A DNA stretch of 60,422 bases from UBA970 sp049419605 (GTDB lineage: Bacteria; Bacillota_I; Bacilli_A; RFN20; CAG-826). Below, piece after piece: positions 25,535-33,865 of the stretch. The stretch is from the NCBI GenBank assembly GCA_049419605.1, contig JBMSKF010000006.1, forward strand, positions 1-60,422, read 5' to 3'. Positions within the stretch are counted from its first letter, which is position 1. Each line of letters begins with the position of its first letter. A program made the position numbers and the translations under genes. The notes under the pieces were generated by a model that made no database searches, was not told where the DNA came from, and was given only the letters and a program-made list of their open reading frames with translations.

Positions 25535-25989
25535 TGAATAAAGACGTAGAATATCAATCTTTACTTTCAGCTACACGAGGTTTGTTGGTCGATAAGCAAA
25601 ATGAGGTTTCGATATATGCTAATCTTTCCGCATTATTAAAACAAACGCTTTCCAATATTTCATGGGCAGGTTTTTATTTGTTTAATGGCACAGCACTTTA
25701 TTTAGGACCCTTTCAAGGCAAAGTGGCTTGTGTAGATATTACCCTTGATCGTGGCGTTTGTGGCAAAGCCGCAAGGGAAAGAAAAACTGTAGTCGTGCCT
25801 AATGTTCACGAATTTCCAGGTCATATTGCCTGTGATGAAGGCAGCAATAGTGAGATTGTCATTCCGATCGTAAAAAACCACCAGCTTATTGGTGTCCTTG
25901 ATATCGATAGTTATCAATATGAGCGTTTTGATAAAATCGATCAGCAACATTTAGAAGCGTTTATTACTTTACTCGTTAACGCGATTTAA
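25534..25989 (+). CDS. msrC: Free methionine-(R)-sulfoxide reductase, GAF domain
   Basis: A 151-residue stand-alone GAF-domain enzyme reducing free Met-R-sulfoxide. It shows the family pattern NISWAGFYLFNG, LGPFQGKVACVDI, RGVCGKAARE and FPGHIACDEGSNSEIVIP with the three expected cysteines. Its start overlaps the msrA stop by one base, so the operon covers both sulfoxide stereoisomers, one protein-bound and one free. Confidence 0.94.
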   Translation: MNKDVEYQSLLSATRGLLVDKQNEVSIYANLSALLKQTLSNISWAGFYLFNGTALYLGPFQGKVACVDITLDRGVCGKAARERKTVVVPNVHEFPGHIACDEGSNSEIVIPIVKNHQLIGVLDIDSYQYERFDKIDQQHLEAFITLLVNAI

Positions 25990-26018
25990 TTATTCTTACA
26001 TTTCAAATTGAAGTATGG

Positions 26019-26031
26019 TTTAATTTTCTCA
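26019..26031 (+). promoter_or_regulatory. -10 box placing +1 on the CotH-like gene ATG
   Basis: TTTAAT (26019-26024) lies exactly 6 bases before ATG 26031, with CTTACA (25995-26000) 18 bases upstream. No ribosome binding site is present; a leaderless mRNA is predicted. Confidence 0.5.
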
Positions 26032-27740
26032 TGAAGAAATTGATTAAACCTCAACATGCCATGTTCATCACATTGCTTTTGTCCTCTTGTGAATTTACAT
26101 TACCTTCCCTGAGCATCCATCCATCAAATAATTCAAGTACCACTACCAATGCTTCTGATCCAACGAATAGTTTTTTCAACCCATCCATTCAAAGTCCAGT
26201 TGATTTTACTGAACCCCCTACCATCCCAAATTTAAATTTACCAGCAGGAACTTGTGAAGCGAATAGTCAACCAAGAATCAGTTTAAATACCGACGAAGAA
26301 TATCGATTATTTTTTCATCCAACAACAAAAGTGATGATTGATTTTCACATCAGTAATGCCAATCTTTTACTTATGAATGAATACGGTAATCGTACAGCCG
26401 ATCATGATCGTTATGTCAATGCAGCGATGCGAATTGATGTGACACCTCAAAATGCACAAGTGATTTCCTATTGTTATCCAGTCGTTGGCATTCGGATGAA
26501 AGGGAATACATCAAGAACTGATTTTATAGAAGAAAATGGTGCATTCACAAATTTTATGAATTTGAAAGTCTCATTCTCCACGGATGATCCTACCGATGGA
26601 CGCATCCCCAATCAACAATTCATTGGGATGACAAGAATGGATTTAAAATGGAATCGTAATTTTGATCACACTTATGTTCGGCAAATTTTTGCCCACAAAC
26701 TTTATGGCGCGTATTTACCTTTTGCACAAGAAGCTACTTTAGGGGGGATTCGGTTCTTACAAACTGGTGTTGCCCAGGAATTTCAAAATAATTATTTGGG
26801 TTTGTACACGATCACTGAACCAATGGATCGTCGATTTTTCGCAAGACGCCTTGGAGATAATGCTGAAGCAGATGGGAATCTTTATAAAGTTTTATACTCT
26901 GCAACTGGGGCTGCGGATTTAACAAAATTCAATGCAGTCAACAGTGATGGAACCAATCACTTTCGCACGGGTAACAAAATCGGTGTTGAAGATAATGCGG
27001 CCAATTATCATCCAAGTTATGATTTGAAGACCAATACAACCATTCCTAACTTCACTGATATCGTCAATCTCATTGGAGAATTGAACGCGAGTCAGGACGT
27101 TAATCTACAAGCTTATCGTCAACGCGTCGAAGCGGTCATTGATATTCCCACGTTCTTATGGATGGAAGCCATTGCATATTTTGTTGGCAATCCCGATGAT
27201 TATCGAAATAATGCAAACAACCTTTATTTATATTTTTTACCAAGTACAGGAAAGGCCTATCCAATTCCTTATGATCTTGATCGTGGTTTTGGTAGTAACG
27301 GGGATTGGGATCCCACGCTTAATCCATTTGATCAATATGGACCGAGTATGACCAAAGCGACCCCTTTTCAAGACGCTTTATTAAAAGACTGGAATCAAGG
27401 AAGACTGAATCCATTGCATCGATTAACCATTTATCAAAATGCGTATGCGGGTTATCAAAACCAATATCGCGACCATCTTCAAACTATTCATGAAAGTGGT
27501 TGGATAGATTCGGTCAGTAATGGAACAGGAAATTATGAAGGATTATTTTATACCCTTCATCGCCAATATCGTGCAACCTATTATCCCCAATCTGGACAGT
27601 ACCAATTCATCCAACCAACTTCCCCTGCGCTTCGAGATGTCTTTGTTATCTTCTCTTTAAATCAAAAAGTAATGGCAAACTTAACCTTTCATGAGTATAT
27701 TTCCGCAAAGGTAAGCACTTACATTTCTTCGGTTTCATAG
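26031..27740 (+). CDS. CotH kinase-family lipoprotein
   Basis: A 569-residue secreted lipoprotein: the N-terminal signal ends in LLLSSC, a good lipobox with Cys20, followed by a Ser/Thr/Asn/Pro-rich linker (to about residue 75) and a CotH-like catalytic region. Supporting segments are VVGIRMKGNTSR, MDLKWNRNFDHTYVRQIFAH, LGLYTITEPMDRRF, GNLYKVLY and YPIPYDLDRGFGSN. CotH in Bacillus is an atypical protein kinase of the spore coat; related secreted lipoproteins in non-spore-formers are uncharacterised. It stands alone, with no sporulation gene nearby. The kinase role is inferred from family only. Confidence 0.82.
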   Translation: MKKLIKPQHAMFITLLLSSCEFTLPSLSIHPSNNSSTTTNASDPTNSFFNPSIQSPVDFTEPPTIPNLNLPAGTCEANSQPRISLNTDEEYRLFFHPTTKVMIDFHISNANLLLMNEYGNRTADHDRYVNAAMRIDVTPQNAQVISYCYPVVGIRMKGNTSRTDFIEENGAFTNFMNLKVSFSTDDPTDGRIPNQQFIGMTRMDLKWNRNFDHTYVRQIFAHKLYGAYLPFAQEATLGGIRFLQTGVAQEFQNNYLGLYTITEPMDRRFFARRLGDNAEADGNLYKVLYSATGAADLTKFNAVNSDGTNHFRTGNKIGVEDNAANYHPSYDLKTNTTIPNFTDIVNLIGELNASQDVNLQAYRQRVEAVIDIPTFLWMEAIAYFVGNPDDYRNNANNLYLYFLPSTGKAYPIPYDLDRGFGSNGDWDPTLNPFDQYGPSMTKATPFQDALLKDWNQGRLNPLHRLTIYQNAYAGYQNQYRDHLQTIHESGWIDSVSNGTGNYEGLFYTLHRQYRATYYPQSGQYQFIQPTSPALRDVFVIFSLNQKVMANLTFHEYISAKVSTYISSVS

Positions 27741-27754
27741 TAAAATACCCATGT

Positions 27755-27841
27755 GCAGTCGTGGCGGAATTGGCAGACGCGCTAGATTCAGGGTCTAGTA
27801 CCTTCACCGGTGTAGGAGTTCAACTCTCCTCGACTGCACCA
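27755..27841 (+). tRNA. tRNA-Leu (anticodon CAG)
   Basis: Acceptor GCAGTCG/CGACTGC, long variable arm (type II), anticodon stem CTAGA/TCTAG with loop TTCAGGG, T-stem AGGAG/CTCCT, encoded CCA. TAAAAT at 27741-27746 with CTTACA at 27718-27723 (17 apart) is the likely promoter, overlapping the end of the preceding gene. Confidence 0.96.
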
Positions 27842-27876
27842 AATCTTTGAAAACAACTTTATTTTTTTTTCTTGAG

Positions 27877-27885
27877 TGATATAAT
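27877..27885 (+). promoter_or_regulatory. Extended -10 promoter of the nqr/rnf-like operon
   Basis: TG-A-TATAAT is an extended -10; the predicted start near 27892 gives a leader of about 46 bases with AAAGGGAG before the first gene. Confidence 0.6.
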
Positions 27886-27937
27886 TTCTTTTGGAAAATT
27901 GGGTCGCAAATATTGACTCAATTCAAAGGGAGAAAAA

Positions 27938-28879
27938 TTGTCTATGAACGCACCAAAAGTGTCGAAGTTCAAAGCGATGGATCGCAACATGAAATTGCTT
28001 AATCTATCACTACTGACTTTAGTACTCGCAGGGACGGTGATTTTTGGCATTCAAGTGTTATTTTTAACCTTGACTGTGATTATCGTTGATCTCATCTTAG
28101 AAATCATCTTTGCCTATTTTCGCAATAAACAGATAGATGAGGGTTGGCTCTATAATGCGCTCATCCTTGTTTTAATATTGCCACCAACAGTACCACTATG
28201 GATTGCAGCCGTAGGTGCAGCATTTGGTGCATTCTTTGGCAAACTTGTGTTTGGCGGTTATCCTAAATATGTTTTCAATCCTGCAGTGGTAGGCGTCATC
28301 TTCTTGATGATTTCCTTTCCTCAGTATTTAAATACGCAATGGTTAAATCCAGTTACCGGTGTTGTGGGTACAGGAACACCCATTGGTTCATGGTTACGTG
28401 GCCAAGATGTTCTTGCAACGTATCCATTAATGAATTTATTTTTAGGAACAGCTCCCGGTGTTGTGGGTGAAGTTTCTAGAGGACTCGTCATCTTATTAGG
28501 TTTCGTATTGATTATCAACAAAGTGATTGATTGGAAAGCACCTCTTGTTTTCTTGGTTTCATTTTTAATATTTGGATATCTTGGACAAGTCTTAGGTTTA
28601 GCAGGATTTTATGATCCGTTTATTGCGGTTATCGTTGGCATGGTTGTCTTCGGTGCTTTCTTTATTATTACGGATAAACCAACCCTACCTGTGACCACAG
28701 GTGGTCGCATTGTCTATGGCATCCTATTTGCATTCTTTACAGTTTTAATTCGGGTATTTGCAGCATGGCCAGAAGGTGTGTTATTTGCGACGATTATTAT
28801 GAACGTCCTCTCACCTTTATTGGATGCAACCATTTCTCGCAAACCTATCGCTAGCATTCTCACAGCGGAGGTTAAATAA
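27938..28879 (+). CDS. RnfD/NqrB-family membrane flavoprotein
   Basis: Membrane subunit carrying covalent FMN in the Rnf/Na+-NQR redox pumps. About nine hydrophobic helices are visible; the flavinylation loop is GTGTPIG (Thr at about residue 145-147), corresponding to the SGATP motif. At 311-313 residues it has RnfD length, about 100 shorter than NqrB of Na+-NQR. The start may be TTG 27938 (5 bases after AAAGGGAG) or ATG 27944. It heads a five-gene operon in nqrBCDEF order; no nqrA or rnfC precedes it. Confidence 0.9.
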   Translation: MSMNAPKVSKFKAMDRNMKLLNLSLLTLVLAGTVIFGIQVLFLTLTVIIVDLILEIIFAYFRNKQIDEGWLYNALILVLILPPTVPLWIAAVGAAFGAFFGKLVFGGYPKYVFNPAVVGVIFLMISFPQYLNTQWLNPVTGVVGTGTPIGSWLRGQDVLATYPLMNLFLGTAPGVVGEVSRGLVILLGFVLIINKVIDWKAPLVFLVSFLIFGYLGQVLGLAGFYDPFIAVIVGMVVFGAFFIITDKPTLPVTTGGRIVYGILFAFFTVLIRVFAAWPEGVLFATIIMNVLSPLLDATISRKPIASILTAEVK

Positions 28880-28880
28880 C

Positions 28881-29510
28881 GTGAATAAATATGTTCGAAT
28901 GATGTTATTTGTCGCGGTATTAGGAACAGTGTCTGGTGGTTTACTTTTTGGCACAGGTGCAGTCACAAATACTCTAATTGAAGCAAACGAAGATGCGTTA
29001 TTAAAATCAGAGGTACTTACCTCTCATGGTATCGAATACAATTTTTCCAATATCCATGAAGTATTTGCAGAAACCACTTCCGTTATCACTGTGGATGGAG
29101 AATATGAAGGCGAAGATTACACCTATACGTATTACCAAGATAACGCCAATGGCACCATTACCTTCGGTTTTGGTCCAACCTTCGGTGGTGGTGTATGGGG
29201 ACCTATCATTGGATTACTTTCACTAGAAAGTGATTTCACGACCATCGTAAGAATTTCAGTTTTACAACAAGGAGAAACCCCTGGACTTGGTGGGATTGTT
29301 GCCACTCGGACTTACTTAGATACTTTCAATGGAAAATCAATTGGGATTGGTGATGATGCATTGGCTATCATCAAAGATTTAGATCCAGCGACCGCGGAAG
29401 CGAATGAAGTTCGTTCCATTACGGGAGCAACGCGTACTTCCAATCAATTCAATATTATTCTCAATAATGCTTATGTTGCACACCGCTTGGTGTGGGAAGC
29501 GAGGGCTTAA
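28881..29510 (+). CDS. RnfG/NqrC-family FMN-binding subunit
   Basis: Single N-terminal membrane helix followed by a periplasm-side FMN-binding domain, 209 residues (RnfG size). Key motif is SITGATRTSNQF, where Thr184 would carry FMN through a phosphoester bond made by ApbE; GETPGLGG is also typical. The GTG start at 28881 follows GGAGG and lies one base after the preceding stop; an ATG 57 bases upstream would overlap the previous gene without a binding site. No apbE is in the window. Confidence 0.92.
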   Translation: MNKYVRMMLFVAVLGTVSGGLLFGTGAVTNTLIEANEDALLKSEVLTSHGIEYNFSNIHEVFAETTSVITVDGEYEGEDYTYTYYQDNANGTITFGFGPTFGGGVWGPIIGLLSLESDFTTIVRISVLQQGETPGLGGIVATRTYLDTFNGKSIGIGDDALAIIKDLDPATAEANEVRSITGATRTSNQFNIILNNAYVAHRLVWEARA

Positions 29511-29512
29511 GG

Positions 29513-30145
29513 ATGAAGAAATTTTTTGCTCGGTTAAATTACACAAAATCCTTTAACGTTTTAAAACGTGGATTTTGGTTGGAAAACCAAGTTGCGATTG
29601 CAGTCTTAGGGATTTGCTCTTCGTTAGCGATCTCAAATAAAGTTGAAAATGCGATTGCAATGGGTCTTGGGGTAACCTTTGTTACCATGGCCTCTTCGGC
29701 TTTTATCGCGTTAATTCGTAACTTCATACCTTCTCAAGTGAGAATGGTGACGTACATGGTTATCATCTCTACCTTTACCATTGTTGTTCAAATGTTCTTA
29801 AAAGCTTACTTCCCAGCCCTTGCGAATCAACTTGGTGCTTATGTTGGTTTAATTATCACCAACTGTATTGTTATGGGTCGCGCGGAAGCTTATGCAGTGA
29901 AAAATCCTGCTCAGTATGCTCTTGTGGATGCGTTTGCATCAGGCATGGGTTATATGATTGTGCTAGTTTCTGCGGCAACCATTCGAGAAATCTTAGCCTT
30001 TGGAACTTGGCTCAATATGCCTGTGATGGGTGAAGGGTGGGTCCCATGGACCATTATGGCCTTAGCTCCAGGTGGTTTCTTTATCATTTCTTTATTTGTT
30101 TGGTTTATTCGTGAACGTCAACAATTCCAAGAAGGGAATCAATAG
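29513..30145 (+). CDS. NqrD/RnfE-family membrane subunit
   Basis: One of the two homologous six-helix subunits that, in antiparallel orientation, hold an intramembrane 2Fe-2S cluster. Typical segments: LGICSSLAISNKVENAIAMG with the conserved Cys, GLIITNCIVMGRAEAYA with the second Cys, and ASGMGYMIVLVSAATIREIL. Length 210. ATG 29513 begins 2 bases after the previous stop. Confidence 0.93.
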   Translation: MKKFFARLNYTKSFNVLKRGFWLENQVAIAVLGICSSLAISNKVENAIAMGLGVTFVTMASSAFIALIRNFIPSQVRMVTYMVIISTFTIVVQMFLKAYFPALANQLGAYVGLIITNCIVMGRAEAYAVKNPAQYALVDAFASGMGYMIVLVSAATIREILAFGTWLNMPVMGEGWVPWTIMALAPGGFFIISLFVWFIRERQQFQEGNQ

Positions 30146-30155
30146 GTAAACTACT

Positions 30156-30740
30156 ATGAATTTAATCGAATTATTTATTGCTTCCATCCTCAATCACAAT
30201 ATCGCGCTTGTTTATATTTTAGGTATGTGCCCATTAATTGCAATTTCTACCAACGTAAAAAATGCAACCGGCATGGGTGTTGCTGTTGTCTTGGTGACAG
30301 GTTTAACTGCGGTCATCAACTGGCCAGTTTATGAATTCTTAAAAAGTACTGGAACAGAAGATTTATCTTTATTAGTTTTCATGATTACGATTGCTACCAC
30401 CGTTCAATTTTTAGAAATCTTAATTGAAAAATATTTACCATCTATTTATAGCACCTTTGGTATTTATTTACCCTTGATTACCGTCAACTGCATCGTCCTT
30501 GCAGTTTCATTATTCTTTGTGAACCGTGATTATTCATTTGCGGAAACTGCTGTTTATGGTTTCGGTAGTGGTTTAGGCTGGATGATCGCAATCATCCTTT
30601 TAGCTGCCATTCGCGAAAAAATGTTTGTTCGTTCCGATTTACCTAAAGGTCTCATGGGTAAAGGTATCGCCTTTATCTTACTCGGCATTATTGCGTTAGC
30701 ATTCATCGGATTTACCGGAATTGCCAACGTCACCGCATAA
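30156..30740 (+). CDS. NqrE/RnfA-family membrane subunit
   Basis: Partner of the preceding subunit: LFIASILNHNIALVYILGMC and LPLITVNCIVLAVSLFFVNR supply the two cluster cysteines, and GFGSGLGWMIAIILLAAIRE is diagnostic. Length 194, close to both NqrE and RnfA. The order here (D/B, G/C, E/D, A/E, then F) matches the nqr order without nqrA. Confidence 0.94.
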   Translation: MNLIELFIASILNHNIALVYILGMCPLIAISTNVKNATGMGVAVVLVTGLTAVINWPVYEFLKSTGTEDLSLLVFMITIATTVQFLEILIEKYLPSIYSTFGIYLPLITVNCIVLAVSLFFVNRDYSFAETAVYGFGSGLGWMIAIILLAAIREKMFVRSDLPKGLMGKGIAFILLGIIALAFIGFTGIANVTA

Positions 30741-30752
30741 GGAGATAGACAA

Positions 30753-31835
30753 ATGGATTTTACTACCCCCTTAATACTCTTAGGTGTCTTACTCGCGGTC
30801 ACACTTTTGATTGTGATCTTTGATATGGCCTTTGGGAATAATGCAGCCCGGGCTGTCATCGTCAATGGCAAAAAAGAAATACCCGTTACGAGTGATGAAA
30901 CGTTACTCAATATTTTATCGAGTCAAAAAATCTTCGTACCTTCTGCTTGTGGTGGAAAAGCAACCTGTGGTTTTTGCAAGTGCACCGTTACTGAAGGCGG
31001 TGGTGACATCAAACCCACCGAATTAGCCTTCATTAAACCAGAAGATGCTGCTAAAGGCGTTCGCTTATCTTGCCAAGTTAAAGTGAAAGGCAATATGAAA
31101 GTAGAAATTCCTGAAAGTATGCTCTCAGCAAAAGAATATAAAACGGTTATCACCGAACTCAAGGATTTAACTTACGATATTAAATTAATTCGCTTTAAGT
31201 TAATTTCTCCATCCACGATGGACTTTAAACCCGGCCAATATGCCCAGTTAAAAGTTCCTGGTATTGATGTGATTCGCGCTTACTCCATTGCCTCAAACCC
31301 AAGCGTAAAAGATTCCATTGAAATGATCGTACGTTATGTACCTAATGGTGCGGCGACAAGCTATGTCTTTAATGCCCTTCAAAAAGGCGATAAGGTGACG
31401 ATAACCGGACCTTATGGTACCTTCTTCTTACAAGAACAATCCAAACGTGACATTGTCTGTATCGCTGGTGGTTCAGGAAAAGCACCGATTCGTTCGATTT
31501 TAGCACGTTTAAAAGAACAAGGCATGACTCGAAAAGTTCGCTATTTCTTTGGAGCAAAAGCGGTTAGGGATTTATATTACACCGAAGAAATGAAGCAATT
31601 ACAAAAGGAATATCCCAACTTCGAATATATTCCTGCTCTTTCTAATCCATTACCACAAGATAATTGGGATGGGGCTACAGGATTAATTACTGATGTTTTA
31701 GATCGTATGACAGGTGATTTAGCAGAGTCAGAAGCTTATTTATGCGGATCTCCCGGTATGATTGATGCATGTATTAAAGTATTGAATAAACATCAAATTA
31801 AGCCGGCCAATGTCTTCTACGATAAATTTGCTTAA
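30753..31835 (+). CDS. NqrF-type NADH dehydrogenase subunit (2Fe-2S, FAD)
   Basis: Electron-input subunit: one N-terminal membrane helix, a plant-type ferredoxin domain with Cys66, Cys72, Cys75 and Cys107 (the spacing C-x5-C-x2-C-x31-C seen in Na+-NQR NqrF), then a ferredoxin-reductase domain with FAD motif RAYSIASNP and NADH motif CIAGGSGKAPIRSI and the C-terminal YLCGSPGMIDAC. Length 360, somewhat short versus about 407. This identifies NADH, not reduced ferredoxin via RnfB/RnfC, as the likely donor. Confidence 0.94.
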   Translation: MDFTTPLILLGVLLAVTLLIVIFDMAFGNNAARAVIVNGKKEIPVTSDETLLNILSSQKIFVPSACGGKATCGFCKCTVTEGGGDIKPTELAFIKPEDAAKGVRLSCQVKVKGNMKVEIPESMLSAKEYKTVITELKDLTYDIKLIRFKLISPSTMDFKPGQYAQLKVPGIDVIRAYSIASNPSVKDSIEMIVRYVPNGAATSYVFNALQKGDKVTITGPYGTFFLQEQSKRDIVCIAGGSGKAPIRSILARLKEQGMTRKVRYFFGAKAVRDLYYTEEMKQLQKEYPNFEYIPALSNPLPQDNWDGATGLITDVLDRMTGDLAESEAYLCGSPGMIDACIKVLNKHQIKPANVFYDKFA

Positions 31836-31847
31836 ATAAACTAAATG

Positions 31848-31877
31848 AAAAACCTCAGTAATGATACTGAGGTTTTT
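31848..31877. terminator. Bidirectional terminator (nqr-like operon / GNAT)
   Basis: AACCTCAGTA (31851-31860), loop ATGA, TACTGAGGTT (31865-31874), A run before and T run after, shared by convergent genes. Confidence 0.9.
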
Positions 31878-31887
31878 TTATTTTCCT

Positions 31888-32211
31888 TTAGCGTTTGACC
31901 CAAGTACAGGAACCACCAGAAGGTACACCTTCTTTAGGATCCCATAGATGCTGATATTGGGGGTTTTGTAAAACCTTAACTGCAAATGAGCAAAGTGGAT
32001 AAATATATCTTTTTTCTTTGGTTGCTAATTTTATGACTTGATCCAAGAGTTGGTTTGCTAAACCTTTACCACGATGCGTAGGATTGACGAATGTATGGCT
32101 AACCACATAGCGGTTATCTTGATCAAGGTGATAAGTAATTTCTCCAATCATTTGTTGTTGATCATCAGCGATCCAAAAGCGATTGGGTTCTTGATTAATC
32201 TTGTACTCCAT
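31888..32211 (-). CDS. GCN5-related N-acetyltransferase (small YjdJ-like)
   Basis: A 107-residue compact GNAT-like protein with HTFVNPTHRGKGLANQLLDQ containing the acetyl-CoA loop (RGKGLA) and PLCSFAVKVLQ. It fits the small GNAT-type family of predicted acetyltransferases; substrate unknown. It starts at ATG 32211 with AGGAGG; TATAAT (32232-32237) predicts transcription beginning right at the binding site. It is convergent with the redox operon. Confidence 0.9.
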   Translation of the reverse strand: MEYKINQEPNRFWIADDQQQMIGEITYHLDQDNRYVVSHTFVNPTHRGKGLANQLLDQVIKLATKEKRYIYPLCSFAVKVLQNPQYQHLWDPKEGVPSGGSCTWVKR

Positions 32212-32250
32212 AAACTCAACCTCCTATCTATATTATAGCTACCTTCAGGA

Positions 32251-32279
32251 TTGAGAAACCTCTTTGGAGTGCGTATAAT
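32251..32279 (+). promoter_or_regulatory. Promoter of tRNA-Leu/tRNA-Arg and probably the V-ATPase operon
   Basis: TTGAGA (32251-32256), 17-base spacer, perfect TATAAT (32274-32279); the predicted start near 32286 is 3 bases before tRNA-Leu. No terminator and no other clear promoter separates the tRNAs from the ATPase genes, so this is their best candidate promoter. Confidence 0.7.
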
Positions 32280-32288
32280 GATTTCGTT

Positions 32289-32375
32289 GCCTCCGTGGTG
32301 AAACTGGTAGACGCAATAGACTCAAAATCTGTCGAGCGTGAGCTCATGTCGGTTCGAGTCCGACCGGAGGCACCA
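32289..32375 (+). tRNA. tRNA-Leu (anticodon CAA)
   Basis: Acceptor GCCTCCG/CGGAGGC, anticodon stem ATAGA/TCTGT with loop CTCAAAA, long variable arm CGAGCGTGAGCTC, T-loop TTCGAGT, encoded CCA. Confidence 0.96.
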
Positions 32376-32384
32376 ATCGCACTT

Positions 32385-32462
32385 GCGCTCGTAGCTCAGC
32401 TGGATCAGAGTACAACCCTCCGAAGGTTGGGGTCGCACGTTCGAATCGTGCCGGGCGCGCCA
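32385..32462 (+). tRNA. tRNA-Arg (anticodon CCG)
   Basis: Acceptor GCGCTCG/CGGGCGC with one T-G pair, D-arm GCTCAGCTGGATCAGAGT, anticodon stem CAACC/GGTTG with loop CTCCGAA, T-loop TTCGAAT, encoded CCA. It lies 39 bases before the first ATPase gene. Confidence 0.95.
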
Positions 32463-32501
32463 AACATATCTCAACAATCATGGGAAAGATAAGGATTAAA
32501 T

Positions 32502-32816
32502 ATGGAAAAAAACATAATTCAAAAACTGATTAATGAAGATAAAAAAGCGAGGGAAAAAATTGAAAATTTAAAAAAGAAACACGAAATATTTTTATCACAG
32601 CTATCTGAATTAAAAAAGAAAAATGAAAAAAAACATCAAAAAAAGTATGATTTAGAAATTGAAGCAATCGAAAATAAATTTAAACAACAATTAGAAGCAT
32701 TAACAATTCGACTTAATCAACATGGACAATCAGATTCAGAGAAAATCGCATCATTAGATAAAAAAGAAATTGAGCAATTAATCTCAAAATTATTCAATAA
32801 AATTAAGCAAGGTTAA
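32502..32816 (+). CDS. V/A-type ATPase peripheral stalk subunit G/H
   Basis: A 104-residue, highly charged, almost entirely helical protein (Lys/Glu heptads through residue 75), as expected for the coiled-coil partner of subunit E in the peripheral stalk (NtpF / AtpH). Identity rests mainly on size, composition and position as first gene of the cluster, since this subunit is poorly conserved. AAGGAT precedes the ATG. Base composition is very A-rich. Confidence 0.75.
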   Translation: MEKNIIQKLINEDKKAREKIENLKKKHEIFLSQLSELKKKNEKKHQKKYDLEIEAIENKFKQQLEALTIRLNQHGQSDSEKIASLDKKEIEQLISKLFNKIKQG

Positions 32817-32820
32817 ATAC

Positions 32821-33864
32821 ATGAGTAATGACGCTAATAATGCCATTGTTGCCAAAAGTAAAGCAATTTATGGTAATAATTTAAAGGCTCAACAGTTCAT
32901 TGAGTTAAGTGAAAAAAAATCTTTGGCGGATTTTGTTTTAACACTGAAAAATCATCCTCAATTTAAAGAATCCTTTTCGGGAATTCAAGAACAATTAATC
33001 CGAAGAAACCAATTAGAAACGATTTTAAAAAAAATATCTCTACAACAAGTTATTCGAATTATGAAATATGCGGTTGGTAAAGAACAACCTTTTTTTTATC
33101 AACCGATTATGTCACTTGAAATTGACTTCATTTTATCGATGATTCGCTATTTTTTCGATACGAGTGAAGATAAAAAGGTTCCTTTGCAAGATATTCCAGT
33201 TTTTGTTATTCAACATAGTAAATTACCCTATGATGACCTAATTAAAGCAACAAAATTTAGTGACTTTATCAATTATTTAAAAGGCACTATTTATGAGTCC
33301 ATCCTCAATCCTTATCGTTTAGCTACTTCTGACAATTTTCCATTTTCATTGATTGAAGGAAAGTTTTATGAATTACGCTACGAAGTTATTTTTGAACATA
33401 TCCAACACTTCTACACTGGTCAAACTAACCATAATTTAAAAAAAATGTATCAAATCAAGATTGAATTGGATAATATTTCTAAAATTTATCGTTTAAAGAA
33501 ATTCTATCAAGCAACTCCGGAAATGATTAAACCCCTTTTAATGCTTAATTATTCCAGGATAAAACCATCCATTTGGGATGAAATTTTGGCGATTAAGGAT
33601 CCTGAAAAAGTATTAACATTTTTAAGGCAATCTTCATTCTCTACCTTAAAAGGTGATGATGAGTATGTTTATGTGGAATATGATGTGGAAAGAATTAAAT
33701 TTAATCTTGCAAAAAGGTACCTTTATTATTCCTCAAATCCTGCAGAAGTATATGCTGCATTCTTAATTCTTGAAGAAATTGAACAAATTAATTTGACTAA
33801 TATTATAGAAGGAATAAGATATAACTTGGATTCAAATGATATAAGGAAAATCTTGATCTATTAA
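32821..33864 (+). CDS. V/A-type ATPase subunit C (NtpC, eukaryotic d homologue)
   Basis: A 347-residue soluble helical protein that links the central stalk to the membrane rotor. It carries typical features of the family: an N-terminal AKSKAIYGNN-like segment, a central LRYEVIFEHIQHFY region and a repeated Arg/Lys/Tyr helical pattern ending KFNLAKRYLYYSSNPAEVYA, where the last helix often has the AYxxxKExEvxNI pattern (here YAAFLILEEIEQINLTNII). Position between the stalk gene and subunit I is canonical. Confidence 0.88.
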   Translation: MSNDANNAIVAKSKAIYGNNLKAQQFIELSEKKSLADFVLTLKNHPQFKESFSGIQEQLIRRNQLETILKKISLQQVIRIMKYAVGKEQPFFYQPIMSLEIDFILSMIRYFFDTSEDKKVPLQDIPVFVIQHSKLPYDDLIKATKFSDFINYLKGTIYESILNPYRLATSDNFPFSLIEGKFYELRYEVIFEHIQHFYTGQTNHNLKKMYQIKIELDNISKIYRLKKFYQATPEMIKPLLMLNYSRIKPSIWDEILAIKDPEKVLTFLRQSSFSTLKGDDEYVYVEYDVERIKFNLAKRYLYYSSNPAEVYAAFLILEEIEQINLTNIIEGIRYNLDSNDIRKILIY

Positions 33865-33865
33865 A

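Noticed and set aside
27892..27943. Possible riboswitch in the leader of the redox operon (an FMN switch would make sense)
   Set aside because: Only about 50 bases are available, far too short for an FMN riboswitch, and no conserved core is visible; only a small TTGACTCAA palindrome is present.
32295..32492. Open frame across tRNA-Leu and tRNA-Arg
   Set aside because: Covers two well-folded tRNA genes; the frame is a by-product.
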